Positions 11,807 through 24,000 of a stretch of 64,000 nucleotides of DNA are shown piece after piece. A model generated the notes under the pieces. The model did no database searches. It was not told the DNA's origin and was given only the letters and a program-made list of their open reading frames with translations. Each line of letters begins with the position of its first letter. The stretch's first letter is position 1. The DNA comes from Diphasiastrum complanatum (taxonomy: Eukaryota > Streptophyta > Lycopodiopsida > Lycopodiales > Lycopodiaceae), in assembly GCA_029204225.1 (NCBI GenBank), contig CM055110.1, positions 46,448,147 to 46,512,146 on the forward strand, written 5' to 3'. Position numbers and translations under genes: made by a program.

Positions 11807-12585
11807 TAGATCCAGTGGTACCAGGATCCGCAGATCCCGGTACTGCGGATCCATACTGGTACCGCGGATCTATACTGATCCGCGGTACCATAATATATAA
11901 TATTTTTTTAAAAAAAAATAAAATCAAGTGGGTAATATGGGTATCAGCTTGAAGCTGTTGACGAGAGCAGTGCATTTATGCAGGTTGCCGGTTCTGACGA
12001 GAGCGAACAGCCAAAGGACCAAGGGATGCAAAACACCAAAACGTGTGTTTTCGCTTAGGGAGTCAGAAAGCCAAATCATGAAGAGGTCGTGCCGTTCGGG
12101 GGCTCTGACCCCCTGTTTCTCGGGGGGCTATCGCTCCCCGAACCCCCCGTTTCTCGGGGGGCTATCGCTCCCCGAACCCCCCGTTTCTCGGGGGGCTAAT
12201 GCCCCCTGAACCCCCCAAGACTTGCTGCTATATAGAAATTGTAATCTAGCCATCTCATAACCATCATGGTCTCACAGTAGACCCTATACTAAGAACCGTG
12301 CTCAGTAATGGCTTCTCCTCATAACGGGGGCCTTACAGATCTGAGCTCACGGTTAACTAGTGACTACTAAACTGAGAGGTGCATTATTTAGTTTTCTAAC
12401 ACATTTTGTAGCTGAAAGCATCAGCAACCTGCATAAATGCACTGCTCTCGTCAAGAGCTTCAAGCTGATACCCATATTGCCCACTAAATTTTTTTTTTTT
12501 TAAAAAAAAAATTTAAAAAATGGTGCCGCCCTGGTACCGCGGATTTTTGGGCGGCACCATAATGGCGGTACCACGTGCCACTATG
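11805..12585. mobile_element. Non-autonomous fold-back element with GGTACC ends (hAT-like)
   Basis: 781 bp bounded by CATAGATCC...and ...GCCACTATG. Both ends have GGTACC/GGATCC-rich subterminal blocks next to A/T runs. Inside these is a long, nearly perfect inverted repeat: 11926-11988 pairs with 12424-12485 (aagtgggtaatatgggtatc... against ...gatacccatattgcccact). The flanks are atatatat and atatatca, an imperfect 8-bp duplication. No coding sequence is seen. The middle carries a three-copy GC-rich repeat. It shares end structure with the A-type elements, so their transposase may mobilise it (inference). Confidence 0.7.
12104..12216. repeat. 34-bp GC-rich tandem repeat, about three copies
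   Basis: Units of ccccc(t/c)gtttctcggggggctatcgctccccgaa inside the fold-back element. Each unit is itself partly palindromic (cggggggctatcgctccccg). Confidence 0.85.
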
Positions 12586-14635
12586 ATATATCATAGTTGC
12601 ACATAAACACATTTCTAGGCAAACGCTTTTCTGAAACCGGAAATTAGGGTTAGGGTTTTTCGGAATGCAAATTTCTTTTTTGCTTTTTTTTTTCTACTTT
12701 GCCTTAAATTTGAAATTTTTTAAGAAAATTGTATAAGAGGGTGGAGTATGTCGTTTAATTAGTAGTAGGTTATTAAACAAAACATAAAAGGAAAGCCCTT
12801 TTGGACTTTGTGAGCTATTGCAAGCACCCTTAATGCTAGTTGGGCCCCAAACTCATGGCTTGGATAAGGATGAATTGTAGAAAGACAACTTAATGGCCTA
12901 CCTTACGAATAAACTGCAAATAATTTAGAAATCATGACATGGATAGATGAGCTGATTCTTTTCTCTAGAACTTAGGATCCATCAAGTGGTTGAAATTCTG
13001 CCATACTCAACCTGTAGACAATCCTTGGCAGGCTTGACTTGAGCTTCCAAAACCATTCTATGAAAGCCTGTAGACCTGTGCTATCAAGGCAGAGTGTGTG
13101 TTGCTTGTAGCACTCTTTGGTGTTCTCCAATTGTTAATCAACCATCAGAAGCTTTTGTAATCTTAGGTGCCTTCCCATTTAGTTGGATCAAGATTGTAAC
13201 GTTGATTGTTTTCACTCTAGGGAGTAATTTGGGCTGTAGTGTATCATTTTCTGTGATTGACCGGATCAATATAACTCTAGCCTCTATGCAGTGTTATTTT
13301 TGTCTTTTTCCAATTTATTAATACGTTGTTCTTTTTATGCGTTTATTGATGATTTCTGAGTTCATTTAACACTGACTAACCTATCAAAAGAAAAAAATTT
13401 AGCCACTAGTCTTTTTTTCATTAAAAAAAAAATAGCACTCCAGAACGAGCGTTCCAGAATGCCAGGCTAGCGGAATGCATTCCACTGGCAAGGAGAAGTA
13501 AGAAAAGCAAATAAAAAAAAATAAATGGAGTCTCTTTTTGCGTTCTGGAATCTGCAAAACACTAACCCTATAATCCAGAATGCAGCTGTTAAAAAAAAAA
13601 TTCTTTTAAGGTTGTGATTAGTTCTAATGCTTGTATAAATTTTTTATTTTGAGTGCTTAAAATCTGTTTTAGATGGGTTTTTTTTTTAAGTACTTCTCAA
13701 AAATATGTTAGCTTCTCTATCTGCGACACACGACTAGTGGTAATTGGATATAACTAACATCAAATCAAAACTTTACTTTTTTTCAACAGCTTGTTAAGTT
13801 TTGACTGTTAGAGACACCATCTGGTAATTTGAAGTAGGACAGTAAAGCCTAACACTCTTTCCAAGTGATTTGAAGAATTATGTTGGTGTGTTTACCCATA
13901 AAAGTGACTAATTTAGAGATTATTATAAGTATCAACAAAAGTAGTGAGCTGACAGGGTTGAGAGGAGCTTAGAGTACTTGCACGTTTTTATTGAACAGGT
14001 TTCTATAAATGCTTTGGGGCTTCTATTGAGACTTAATTTGCATGGATTTTCAACGTCTGTGGAATGATTTGGCAAGACGCCTAACAGACGAGGCATCAAA
14101 CCTGGTACTCTTATTTGCATCAAAAATTTACTTAAGAACAAGATTAATGAATGTGCCAAAAAATATTGCTTGTATGCTTAATTTAATACTTTCTGAATAA
14201 CTATGTCGTCTTTCATTATTCATCTTCCCAACTGTATCGGAATCATACATATTATACAAGGAGTTAGCTGTGTATTCAACAATTACCTATGATTAATTCT
14301 GGGTAATGAATGATATACTCATGTTTATGTATCTGATTGTTAGATATTGGAGCTATTCTACAGGATTTTTGTTTGCTGCACTTGATTGACTTTGCATCTT
14401 TTCTATGTATTCCAGCTGGCATTGAGAGTGGCTACTTTATCTTTTGGCAATTTGGGCTCTCTCTCAGAGTAGTTGCTTGGGCAAAGCAAACGCACTTCTC
14501 AAGTCACTGAATTGCAGACAAGTCGTCTACCAGAAGAGTTATGTTTCAACTTGTATTTAATAATCAGTGGAGAATTTGACATTCTCGGCAATGGAAACTG
14601 TGTTAGTGCAGAGTTGATGCATTGGTGGCTTAGAA
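12586..14635. other. TAF5 intron sequence without recognisable genes
   Basis: AT-rich, no long open frame, no WD40 exon and no transposon protein found. A short telomere-like ttagggttaggg lies near 12645. At 13437-13570 there are degenerate ccagaacgagcgttccagaatg words that look like a relic of the TTCCGGAACG-type terminal repeats. Confidence 0.6.
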
Positions 14636-14842
14636 GCCCGTTCCGACCAAAATGGGTCGGAACGTTCCGTTTCCGAACGTTCCTGGTCGGAACGAAATTC
14701 ATAAAAATTTAATTACTTTAATTATTTTTTGAATTAAATCCTTTGTAAAGAAAAAGTATTTGTTTTTAAGGGCATCGTTCCAGAACGGAACGCGTTCTGG
14801 AATGCGAACGAGTTCCAGAACGCGTTCCGTTCCGGAACGGGC
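14636..14842. mobile_element. Small TTCCGGAACG-type inverted-repeat element (MITE-like)
   Basis: About 207 bp with terminal inverted repeats GCCCGTTCCG at both ends and dense palindromic words (gtcggaacgttccg, ggaacgcgttctgg, cgttccggaacg) around an AT-rich core. The preceding ttagaa and following aacta are close to inverted copies of each other, so the true ends may extend a few bases further. An isolated copy of one end (tagttgcccgttccggaacg) lies at 63262-63283. Confidence 0.55.
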
Positions 14843-15341
14843 AACTAGGATTGGTGGCATCTCAGGAAGTCCTGAATTCTATACTTTTGGTATTCCTCAA
14901 ATCTTCTCAAGAAAGGACTTAAGAAATTATTCAAGACAGGAGCTTGAATAACTCAATATCAAAACTGCAGCGGAATATTCAAGCTGCAGCAGAACGCGTT
15001 CCAGGGGATTCGAGTTCCGGAACCCGGAAATCTGTTCCAGAATGTATTTAATTTTTTTTCTTTTACTTTGCATATATATGTATAGCATTCCAGAATGCGT
15101 TCCGTTCCGGAACGGCAACTAAGATTGGTGGCATCTCAGGAAGTCCTGAATTCTATACTTTTGGTATTCCTCAAATCTTCTCAAGAAAGGACTTAAGAAA
15201 TTATTCAAGAAAGGAGCTTGAATAACTCAATATCAAAACTGCAGCGGAATATTCAAGCTGCAGCAGAACGCGTTCCGGGGGATTTGAGTTCCGGAACCCG
15301 GAAAGCTGTCTAGAATGTATTTAATTTTTTTTCTTTTACTT

Positions 15342-15356
<15 letters not shown>
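14843..15356. repeat. 274-bp tandem duplication
   Basis: Unit 1 (14843-15116) and unit 2 (15117 to about 15356) share aacta(g/a)gattggtggcatctcagg through tactttgcatatatat with few differences. Each unit contains ttccggaacc and gcagcagaacgcgttcc words. Unit 2 ends in a (TA)n tract. Confidence 0.9.
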
Positions 15357-15379
<23 letters not shown>

Positions 15380-15380
<1 letters not shown>

Positions 15381-15512
15381 AAGGAAGCGGGACCCGGACG
15401 CGAACGCGCGACGCGGACGCGCTAGGGGTGCGTCCGCGTCCGGTTTTTTTTTTTTTTAAATTTAAAAAAAAAATAAGACTTAAAAAATTTTTTAAAAAAA
15501 ATATGGCGTCCG
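15380..15512. mobile_element. GGACGC-rich terminal segment of another hAT-like family
   Basis: Starts beside a (TA)n tract as ctaaggaagcgggacccggacgcg, continues with gacgcggacgcg and gtccgcgtccgg, then T/A runs, and closes with gcgtccggac. This segment abuts and truncates the Copia gag fragment that starts at 15513. The same words occur at 48661-49050, upstream of the B-type transposase. Confidence 0.5.
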
Positions 15513-16260
15513 GACATATTTACCACAGTAGTTGCAATTCCCACCTCGTAGAAGAGAGTTGACCATCTGGCAGGTTCTCCATTCCTTGCTCAAGCTCCTG
15601 TGATGCACCCTTCTGTTTGCCCTTACCTTTCTTCTTGTCCTTGGCAAGCTGTTGCTTCTTCTTAGAAGTGAAGGCATGCTCCTGAAAATCCTCCCTCTTG
15701 GAGAAATTCACTCTCATCTCTTCCTGTAGCAAAATACCATATACCTCCTCAAAGGTAGGGATCCTTTCCCTTACAATATCATCATAACAAAGTTCTGATA
15801 AGCATATAACAAGCTATTCAGAACAAGTGGGACCAAATCCCTATCAACAATAACCTCTCCAACTACAGAAAGCTGGTATCTAAGATCCTGGATCTTAGTA
15901 AGATGGTCAGTGATTGTCTCCCCTGTGTCCAATACAGCTTGTTCTTCAAGTAGAAGAATCCTAGCTGTATTTGGTGTCTCATACAAAGCATAAAGAATGT
16001 GCTATCATGCATCCCTTCTTGGCCCTGTTGTTGATCTGATGAGGGGTATGATGTTATCCCTCATTGACATGTTGATGATACTTTGTGCCCTCTCCCCTCC
16101 CTTGATATAGTCCTTGAGATCAGGTTCAGATGTTGGAATAGGCTCCTCACCTGTAACAATCTTCCAACACTCCTTATCCTCTAAGATATTCCTCAACTTG
16201 AATTTCCAAATAAAATTAGTGCCATCAAGCCTACTGGCTTCACTAAGCATGCTTTCAGAA
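15513..16260 (-). pseudogene. Copia gag fragment, truncated
   Basis: Minus strand. It begins at 16250 with MLSEASRLDGTNFIWKFKL, continues through TGEEPIPTSEPDLKDYIKGG, TDHLTKIQDLRYQLSVVGE and a Lys-rich linker. It breaks off inside the zinc knuckle (CNYCGKY) at the GGACGC-rich segment. It is closely related to the gag of the Copia element at 20681-26006 but has its own substitutions and several frame breaks. No protease or pol follows. Confidence 0.85.
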
Positions 16261-16667
16261 AGAGTAGACGTGACTGGATAGAAAAATGCACAAAAGGTAG
16301 AAACTAGGGCTAGTACCCAACTAGGTTATGCAGCCACTTGCTCAATAGCGTATAGCTTCTGGATATGAACCTATCACACAATATGGCTACACTAGCCTTT
16401 ACACAAGATCCAACTTGCACCCTCACAGGAATTCCTACAGAAAGTGCGCCTTATTCTAGCTCAAAGCTGCTCTAGGAAGATTCTAGAAAAATAGCCCAAA
16501 CTAGAAAGTTCTTGGATCACAACACTCCTCTTGCCACAAGTACTAGCTAGCAAAGATATCAGATACTCCTATAGAAAATGTGCCCTATCTGAAAATAAGC
16601 TCCAAAGGTTGAAGGAATCTGATCAAACCAAGCTCCAACTTTCACACCACCACAGGCTACCTAACCT

Positions 16668-16915
16668 CTGCTCTCATACCATGTTAAATCAAGGCTTAGC
16701 TATGAAGTATCTTAACCAAATAGTAATCACACTATGAAAGCTTGAAGGATCTAGCTATGGGGAGTACAAGAGAAAACACAAGAGAAAGCATAAGCATCAC
16801 CAAACTCAAGAGAGGACTCCAAGGTAATCAATTCCATAAAGGAGGAGGGCGTGGTAATCCCTCAAGACCAAAGAGATCTTGGGGCCCAGATCTTGGTAAC
16901 TCTTGTTGAAGTCTT
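16668..16915 (-). repeat. Copia primer-binding site and partial 5' LTR
   Basis: The reverse complement gives TGGTATGAGAGCAG (16668-16681), a tRNA-Met-type primer site. Next to it is LTR sequence starting tgttaaatcaaggc at 16682, similar in layout to the LTR at 25617-26006. The LTR loses similarity near 16915. It belongs with the gag fragment at 15513-16260. The 16916-17230 stretch that follows holds nothing I recognise. Confidence 0.65.
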
Positions 16916-17235
16916 ATGGCTCCTTTTATTTATTTATTTGTTTAGATTTTATTGTCACTTGTATCTAACGCTGAATCCGGATTCTTTTGAAACCCAAATA
17001 GCAACTTGTGCTTGGGTACTGATGGAGACATAACAGTGCTACTTGGCTGAGTGATTTTTTTGTTTCTGATTCCATATTACTATTTTGATATGGATTTCTT
17101 GGCCTTTTTATTGCATCTATATTTTTGTAAGCTTTGCCTTATGACATCACTAACTTCTCAAACGAAATTTGTGAATAGACATGTAATGAACCTACAAAAA
17201 TTGGCACTTGTTGGTAAATTGATGTAAATTGGTAA

Positions 17236-17675
17236 AGTTACGGACTACAGGATACAGGCCTAATGGGCTACTCTGCATATATTCTGCAGGCCTCTTTACA
17301 TTTACTGTTGGTTATGTATATTTCTGGTTATGCATTTTATATTAGTCATGTACAGGCCCCAGAGCCTTTTTATATGCTTATGACCCGCACTGGGTCCTTT
17401 TTTATGACATTGACTGGCCTTGGAGTGGGGGCCCGTAGGAGGGCGCACTATTTTCCCTCCACATTTTGCCTCCCTTTACTTTTGAATTCCTATTTTAGGG
17501 TTCATTGGTAGGGTATTTATAGGGGCATTTGTACACTCATTTTTCAGATTATTGATTGGTATTGCTTGGGCTCTTCGTGGGAGAACCTATTGTCTTGTCT
17601 ATTGCTTGTAGGGCTTTAGTCTATTGCTGTCTTTTATGCTTCATTGATTCAACACCTGAGATTTTGATCTTAACT
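17236..17675 (+). repeat. Gypsy-2 outer 5' LTR
   Basis: 440 bp, AGTTACGGAC...GATCTTAACT, followed by the primer site and a leader that matches the second copy until about 17896. Confidence 0.88.
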
Positions 17676-17896
17676 TGGTATCAGAGCACTTTCCTGATTG
17701 CTGAATTTCAGATCTGATTTTCTCATTGGGTGCCCATTTTCCTTGCTGATTTTTCTCTCTTTGTTGAGGGCTTTCGTCTCTTTGCTTCAGCAACATTCAG
17801 CACAGTTTGGAGGAGGACCAACTCCCATCCGAGCATTTTCCTTGGCGGAGCTTTAGCAGATAGTTAGCGGAAGTACTTCCGCTAAATTTGGCAGCC

Positions 17897-19426
17897 GGAA
17901 ATCCTTCTGCACACATTCTAATTATTATGCATTGAGCTTTGTTGCCATTGGGTAGTGTGCTTACGTGCTCGATGATCGAATCCGAAATGTTTTTCTCAAA
18001 GCATAAGTGTTTAGTAGAGCCGTTGTCTCTTTACTAGCTTTCAGAAATGCTACTCGAGGTGGAAGGATATGAATACTCCCTTGAGTACTATAATCTGCTT
18101 TTGACTATGCTTATTGTTGCTTTATTTCCAGGTTAGTCCTTTGCAAATGTGTTCACCCAATGTACTTCCCTACCAAGTATTTTCCATCTTGATTAACCGT
18201 TTGGCCTAATTACAACCCGATTTGACCTATCATTTATTGTAAGCTATGTGATATGTAGATTAGCCTATTAACTCGTCCTTTTGCAAGGAAAGGACTTTGA
18301 CAAAGCTTATAATTGACCCTCAAGGTTACATAAGTTGCCTTAGTATGTGAGATGCTGCTGAGCAAATGGTAGTGCAGTTCAATGAAAAACTGGAACCGAC
18401 AATGTATGTAAGGGCTTGAGAAGTTTTCACTATACCAAGTCGTGTACTCTAAATCTACTAATCAGGCTAGACTACTACATCTTGATCAAGAAAAAGATAA
18501 GAACTACAATCCTAACTTGTTTTAAAGAGGGGCCCAAGGCTTGGCTTTTGCAAAGGATTTTACAGTTGTTCAACTCAAGGGGTTACACAAGTCTCATCCT
18601 CATGCCTCATCACATGTGCGGACAAATTTTGAATGAGGACGTTGTTCGAGTGTCATATAGGCTAACATGTGGGAGGGGACATCTTTGTATTCAAAGGATT
18701 TGGCCTTTAGGCTTATGTTATGTTCACTTTACCTAGTTAAGAAGTGGTTATGCCCATGCCCTAGATTATCTCCTTATTATTTATCACTTGACATTCAATA
18801 ACTTTTAATATTGGTGTCAAATGTATGTGTGCACCAGGAAATAGTCAACCATGTAAGAATGTACTAAAAATGCAAGTAGCTGGCAACGCGTTATCATAGG
18901 TATTAAGTAAAGTAATTGAATGTATTGATTGCTTAGAGAAGTTTAGTGCACGAATTACTTGGTAGATGAAATACACCACCTACCTAATGGATGGCTATGA
19001 GTTGTCCAATGTATCGATTGTTTGGAGTAGATGAATATATCGACTACCTAGAGTTGAAAAATGTATTTGTATACTCATTGTATGATGGTTGAATGATAAA
19101 GTACAGTACCGAAAACTAGGGATTAGCACCTTTTGGGACAAAAAGCAGGCATAAATGTTGCCATGTTATGGGACGCAACTGGTCCTTCCCGATCTAGCAC
19201 TACTCTCGTGCAAAAGACCCAACATCTTTTTCAAACTTTAGAAGTTTGACTTGATGCTACTGAGGATGGAACCTGGTGGTAAAAGAACCATATCATGTGT
19301 CAATGTATATATCAACAACAAGATCGCATAGGCATGAATGATCAAAGTGGGCTAAAGTCAAATCTAAATACCTGGGCCTGGCCATACTCGCTCGAGATAC
19401 TCCACCTATCTTTGGTGGAGCTCCAT
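17897..19426. other. Non-coding segment between the first and second Gypsy-2 LTRs
   Basis: About 1.5 kb with no recognisable gag or pol. It starts where the leader similarity between the two LTR units ends and stops at the second LTR. No WD40 exon, tRNA or long frame was found. It may be a remnant internal region or foreign filler. Confidence 0.5.
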
Positions 19427-19891
19427 AGTTACAGACTACAGGATACAGGCCTAATGGGCTACTCTGCATATATTCCGCAGGCCTCTTTACATTTACTGTT
19501 GGTTATGTATATTTCTGGTTACGCATTTTATATTAGTCATGTACAGGCCCCAGAGCCTTTTTATATGCTTATGATCCGCACTGAGTCCTTTTTTATGACA
19601 TTGACTAGCCTTGGGCCCTTATTATATGGTTATATCTGGAGTGGGGGCCCGTAGGAGGGCACACTATTTTCCCTCCACATTTTGCCTCCCTTTACTTTTG
19701 AATTCCTATTTTAGGGTTCATTGGTAGGGTATTTATAGGGGCATTTGTCCTCTCATTTTTCAGATTATTGATTGGTATTGCTTGGGCTCTTCGTGGGAGA
19801 ACCTATTGTCTTGTCTATTGCTTGTAGGGCTTTAGTCTATTGCTGTCTTTTATGCTTCATTGATTCAACACCTGAGATTTTGATCATAACT
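19427..19891 (+). repeat. Gypsy-2 internal LTR
   Basis: 465 bp, AGTTACAGAC...CATAACT, followed by TGGTATCAGAGC (19892-) and a leader matching that of the first LTR up to about 20115, where an A-run begins. Confidence 0.88.
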
Positions 19892-20680
19892 TGGTATCAG
19901 AGCACTTTCCTGATTGCTGAATTTCATATCTAATTTTTTGATTGGGTGCCCATTTTCCTTGCTGATTTTTCTCTCTTTGCTAAGGGTTTTCGTCTCTTTG
20001 CTTCAGCAACATTCAACACAGTTTGGAGGAGGACCAACTCCCATCAGAGCATTTTCCTTGGCGGAGCTTTAGTAGATAGTTAGCGGAAGTACTTCCGCTA
20101 AATTTGGCAGCCGTAAAAAAAAAAAAAAAAATTTGTTTTTGGGCAAATTATTTCCGGCGCCCAAGTTCCAAATCCTTTTCCCTTTTTTTTGAATCCTCCA
20201 TTTGATTCAGGGAGAGGATTCCCAGCCATCTTTTCAACATTGATTGGAGGCTGTCCAACGCCCTACTTCATCACATTTTTCAGCCGTTGTTCCAGCAGAG
20301 TTCCAACCATATTTTCAGCATTGATTGGAGGCTGTCCAGCGCCCACTTTCATTCTCCTTGTGGTCACATTTTCCAGCCAGCTCTTCGCACACGCTTGGAG
20401 CTCTATCGAGAGGTATCTTTGCTGGTTTTTCCTTTTCTTGACATTTGTCATTTCCTTTCTTGCTCTTAGTGTCGTTTGTGTACCTAAAGCGTATTTGGGG
20501 TGAGGACAAAAGTCCGCTCCCTCCGATATTAAGCTTTTCTTACACTCTCTTCACTTCCTGCATTCCTTGACCATGGATACTTCCCCTACATCTTCTGAGC
20601 CTCGCATACCGTCTTCCACTTACCTTGACGAAGTACGGCATGAATTCCGAGATCATCTTAGGGAAGCCATGAGTGATGTA

Positions 20681-21070
20681 TGTCAAATTCCAAGGCCTAG
20701 CTATGGAGTATCATAACAGCATAGTAAGCACACTATGAAAGCTTCAGAAAACCAGCTATGGAGTAGAACACAAAAGCAAGAGAGAGAGAGCTTCAAAGCT
20801 CACACAACATGAATGAATATTCAAAGTGTAGTAGGGCGTGGAAACCCCTCCAAAGTTTGGGCTACATATAGCATGTTATGTATAGAGGTGGTGTCTTGCT
20901 AATTCTAGCTCTAGAACCCACATGGGTCCTTAACCTACTTGATTTACTTGCCTAATTAGCACAAGTGGGGTGTACTATGTACATAAATGTTTTACCCCCA
21001 TGTCTTATGCACAACTTACAAGTTACAAGTATACAAGCTTTTAGGGGCAAAATAGGCATTTATTTCAACA
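20681..21070 (-). repeat. Copia-2 3' LTR
   Basis: 390 bp, paired with 25617-26006; about five differences seen by eye. Confidence 0.95.
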
Positions 21071-24000
21071 CCCCCCCTCAATGGCTATTTTGTTCATACC
21101 AACACCTAGCATGCTACGAAACTTTTCAAATTTTTCTCTACTAAGTGCCTTAGTAAAGATATATGCTGCTTGTTCGTTGGTATCACAGTACTCGAGCTGA
21201 ATTTCTCCGCTTTGTATCTTCTCTTGTAAGAAGTGTTGATCCACCTCTTCGTACGAGCATGGTACACAGGATTTTTGGCAAGCTGGATGCAACTCTGGCT
21301 GTCACACTGAAGAATAGTAGGACCATCCTGTGGAATCTGCACCTCCCCAAGAAGTCTCCTGAGCCATATTGCCTCGCAGGTAGCTTTTGCCGCTGCCCTG
21401 TACTCAGCCTCTGTCGATGATAAGGTAACTGTGGGCTGTTTCTTGCTACACCAAGAAATGGCCCCTAAACCAAGGTTAAAAGTGTAACCTGTGGTCGACT
21501 TTCGATCATCCCTATCACCTGCCCAATCCGAATCAGTAAAGCCTCCAAGTTGAAGCTTTCCGTCATTTGTATACTCAATCCCATAGCAAGTTGTCCCTTT
21601 GACATACCTCAAAACCCTCTTGGCTGCTTTCCAATGTGCTTCAGTTGGAGAACTCATGAACTGGCTTGCTACACCAACCGCATAGGAAATGTCCGGTCTC
21701 GTAGTGGTGAGATAAATCAAGCTACCCACAAGCTGCCTATAAAGAGTCTCGTCCACAAAAGGAGTGCCATCATCTCTGGATGGCTTACTGCTGGTATCAA
21801 TGGGCGTGGAAACGGGTTTGCAATCCTGCATGTTGAACCTGTTCAAGACTTCACATGCATAGTTGGCTTGGGAAATAAACACACAGTTTTCCTTTTTCCA
21901 AACCTCCAAACCAAGACAATAGTGGATTAAGCCCAAATCCTTCATCTCGAACTCATTTGATAAATGAGCCTTCACCTTTTCAATAAGCTGCCCATTGTTA
22001 CCCGTGATGACCAAGTCATCCACATAGAGAACTATCAAAACAATGTTCCCATCTTCCTCCTTCACGAACAGGTTGCAATCCGACTGACTCTTTGGCAAAA
22101 TAGTCATCAATACGACTATACCAGGCCCTGGGTGCCTGCTTCAAACCATATAAGGCCTTCTTAAGCCTGCATACCATACTTTCCTCGCCCTTAGCCTCAA
22201 AACCTTGTGGCTGTTCCATGTAGACTTCTTCAGCCAACTGTCCATTGAGAAAAGCACTCTTCACGTCCATTTGATGGACCTCCCAACCAAAAAATGCAGC
22301 CAATGCTAAAACCAACCTGATAGACGTCATCTTAGCTACCGGGTGCAAACGTCTCATCATAGTCCAAGCCCTCCTTCTGTGCATAGCCTTTAGCAACCAG
22401 CCTTGCCTTATGCTTTTCGATGCTCCCATCAGATTTGTATTTGGTCCTGTAGACCCACTTACAGCCAATAGGACGCTTCCCTTTTGGTAACTTCACCAAA
22501 TCCCATGTATCATTCTTGAGAATGGAGTCGTACTCCTCTTGCATAGCATGTTGCCATACCTTCTCATTTGCTGCCTCAACGAATGTATGTGGATCTTGTG
22601 AATCCAAAATAGTAGTCATAAGTGCATAGTTTGTCTCCTGGTGTTCATGCTGCTGGGCTTGCCTTTGAGACCTCCTAGCCCCTGGATTGCTGCTCTCTCC
22701 CTCATCCAATATCAAACCATCCTGCACAGTTTGCCAATACCACTTGGGAAACTTCTTCCTTGCAGTTGGTGATGAAGACGGTGAATAGGACTCAACAGAT
22801 TTGCCCCTTTCCTTCCGCTTCCTAGCCTCCTCGGATTCTTCCTCTTGATCACTCATATGATCATCCTGAGGCTCCCCAATATATGGATGTGGGTCATCAA
22901 GTATTGGCACAAATTCACTTGTACCATCCTCCATCTCAAGTTCCTCTATAGGAGGCGTTTGATCTTCTTCAAAGATCACATCTCGACTTATGATCCTCTT
23001 CTTGCTAGTAAGATCGTAAAGTCTGTAAGCTTTGCTTTCTTCACTGTATCCCAAGAAAATACTCTTTGCTGATTTTGCATCTAGCTTCTTCCTGTGATCC
23101 TTGGGAATATGGGCATAGGCCGTACAACCAAACACTCGCAAAGCGCCTACCTTGGGCTTAATGCCGCTAAATGCCGCTTCTGGAGTCTTGCCTTCCACAG
23201 CTTTTGTTGGACTTCTATTCAACAGAAACACTGCTGTGTGCATTGCCTCACCCCAAAAAGAGTTGGGCAACCCCTTTGCCTTGAGCATGCATCTTGCACA
23301 CTCAACAATAGTTCGGTTCTTTCTCTCTACTACGCCGTTTTGCTGAGGGGTATGAGGAGCTGTAAGCTGCCTTTTGATCCCATTGGCTTTGCAAAGTTCC
23401 ACAAATTCTGTCATAATGAACTCTCCACCACCGTCTGACCTGAGCATCTTTATCTTCTTTCTTGAATCTTCTTCTACCAAAGCTTTGAAATGCAGGAAGT
23501 ACTTGAATGCTTCAGATTTTAACTTCAAGAAATAAATCCAAATCTTGCGTGAGAAGTCATCAATAAAGGTCATAAAGTAATATGCCCCCCCTGCAGATTT
23601 TGTTTGGGTTGGCCCCCACAAATCTGAATGTATCAAGTCAAGTATGCCTGCTGCCCTGGTGGTGCTTTACTTGGGAAACTTATGTCTTTGTTGTTTTCCC
23701 ATAGCGCAAGCCTCGCAAACTGAAGAGCTTGGCTTAACAACTGGAAGCCCCTCCACCATATGATGCTGGTTCAACACCTGCATGCTTTGGTAGCCAAGAT
23801 GTCCATACCTCTCATGCCACAACCTATCCACATCCCCTCCTTTTGCTGTATAAGCATGCTGACTAGGGATAGAAGTGTATAACCTGTATAGATTATCTTC
23901 CTGCAATCCTTTGGCCACAACCTTCATATTATCACTCAAGTCCAACACAAGACAAGAAGTAGCATCAAATTCTACTTTCATATTTTGTTGAGTGATAGCT

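Noticed and set aside
12104-12216. Three regular 34-bp repeats as a CRISPR-like array
   Set aside because: Plant nuclear context, contiguous repeats without spacers, inside a transposon-like fold-back element.
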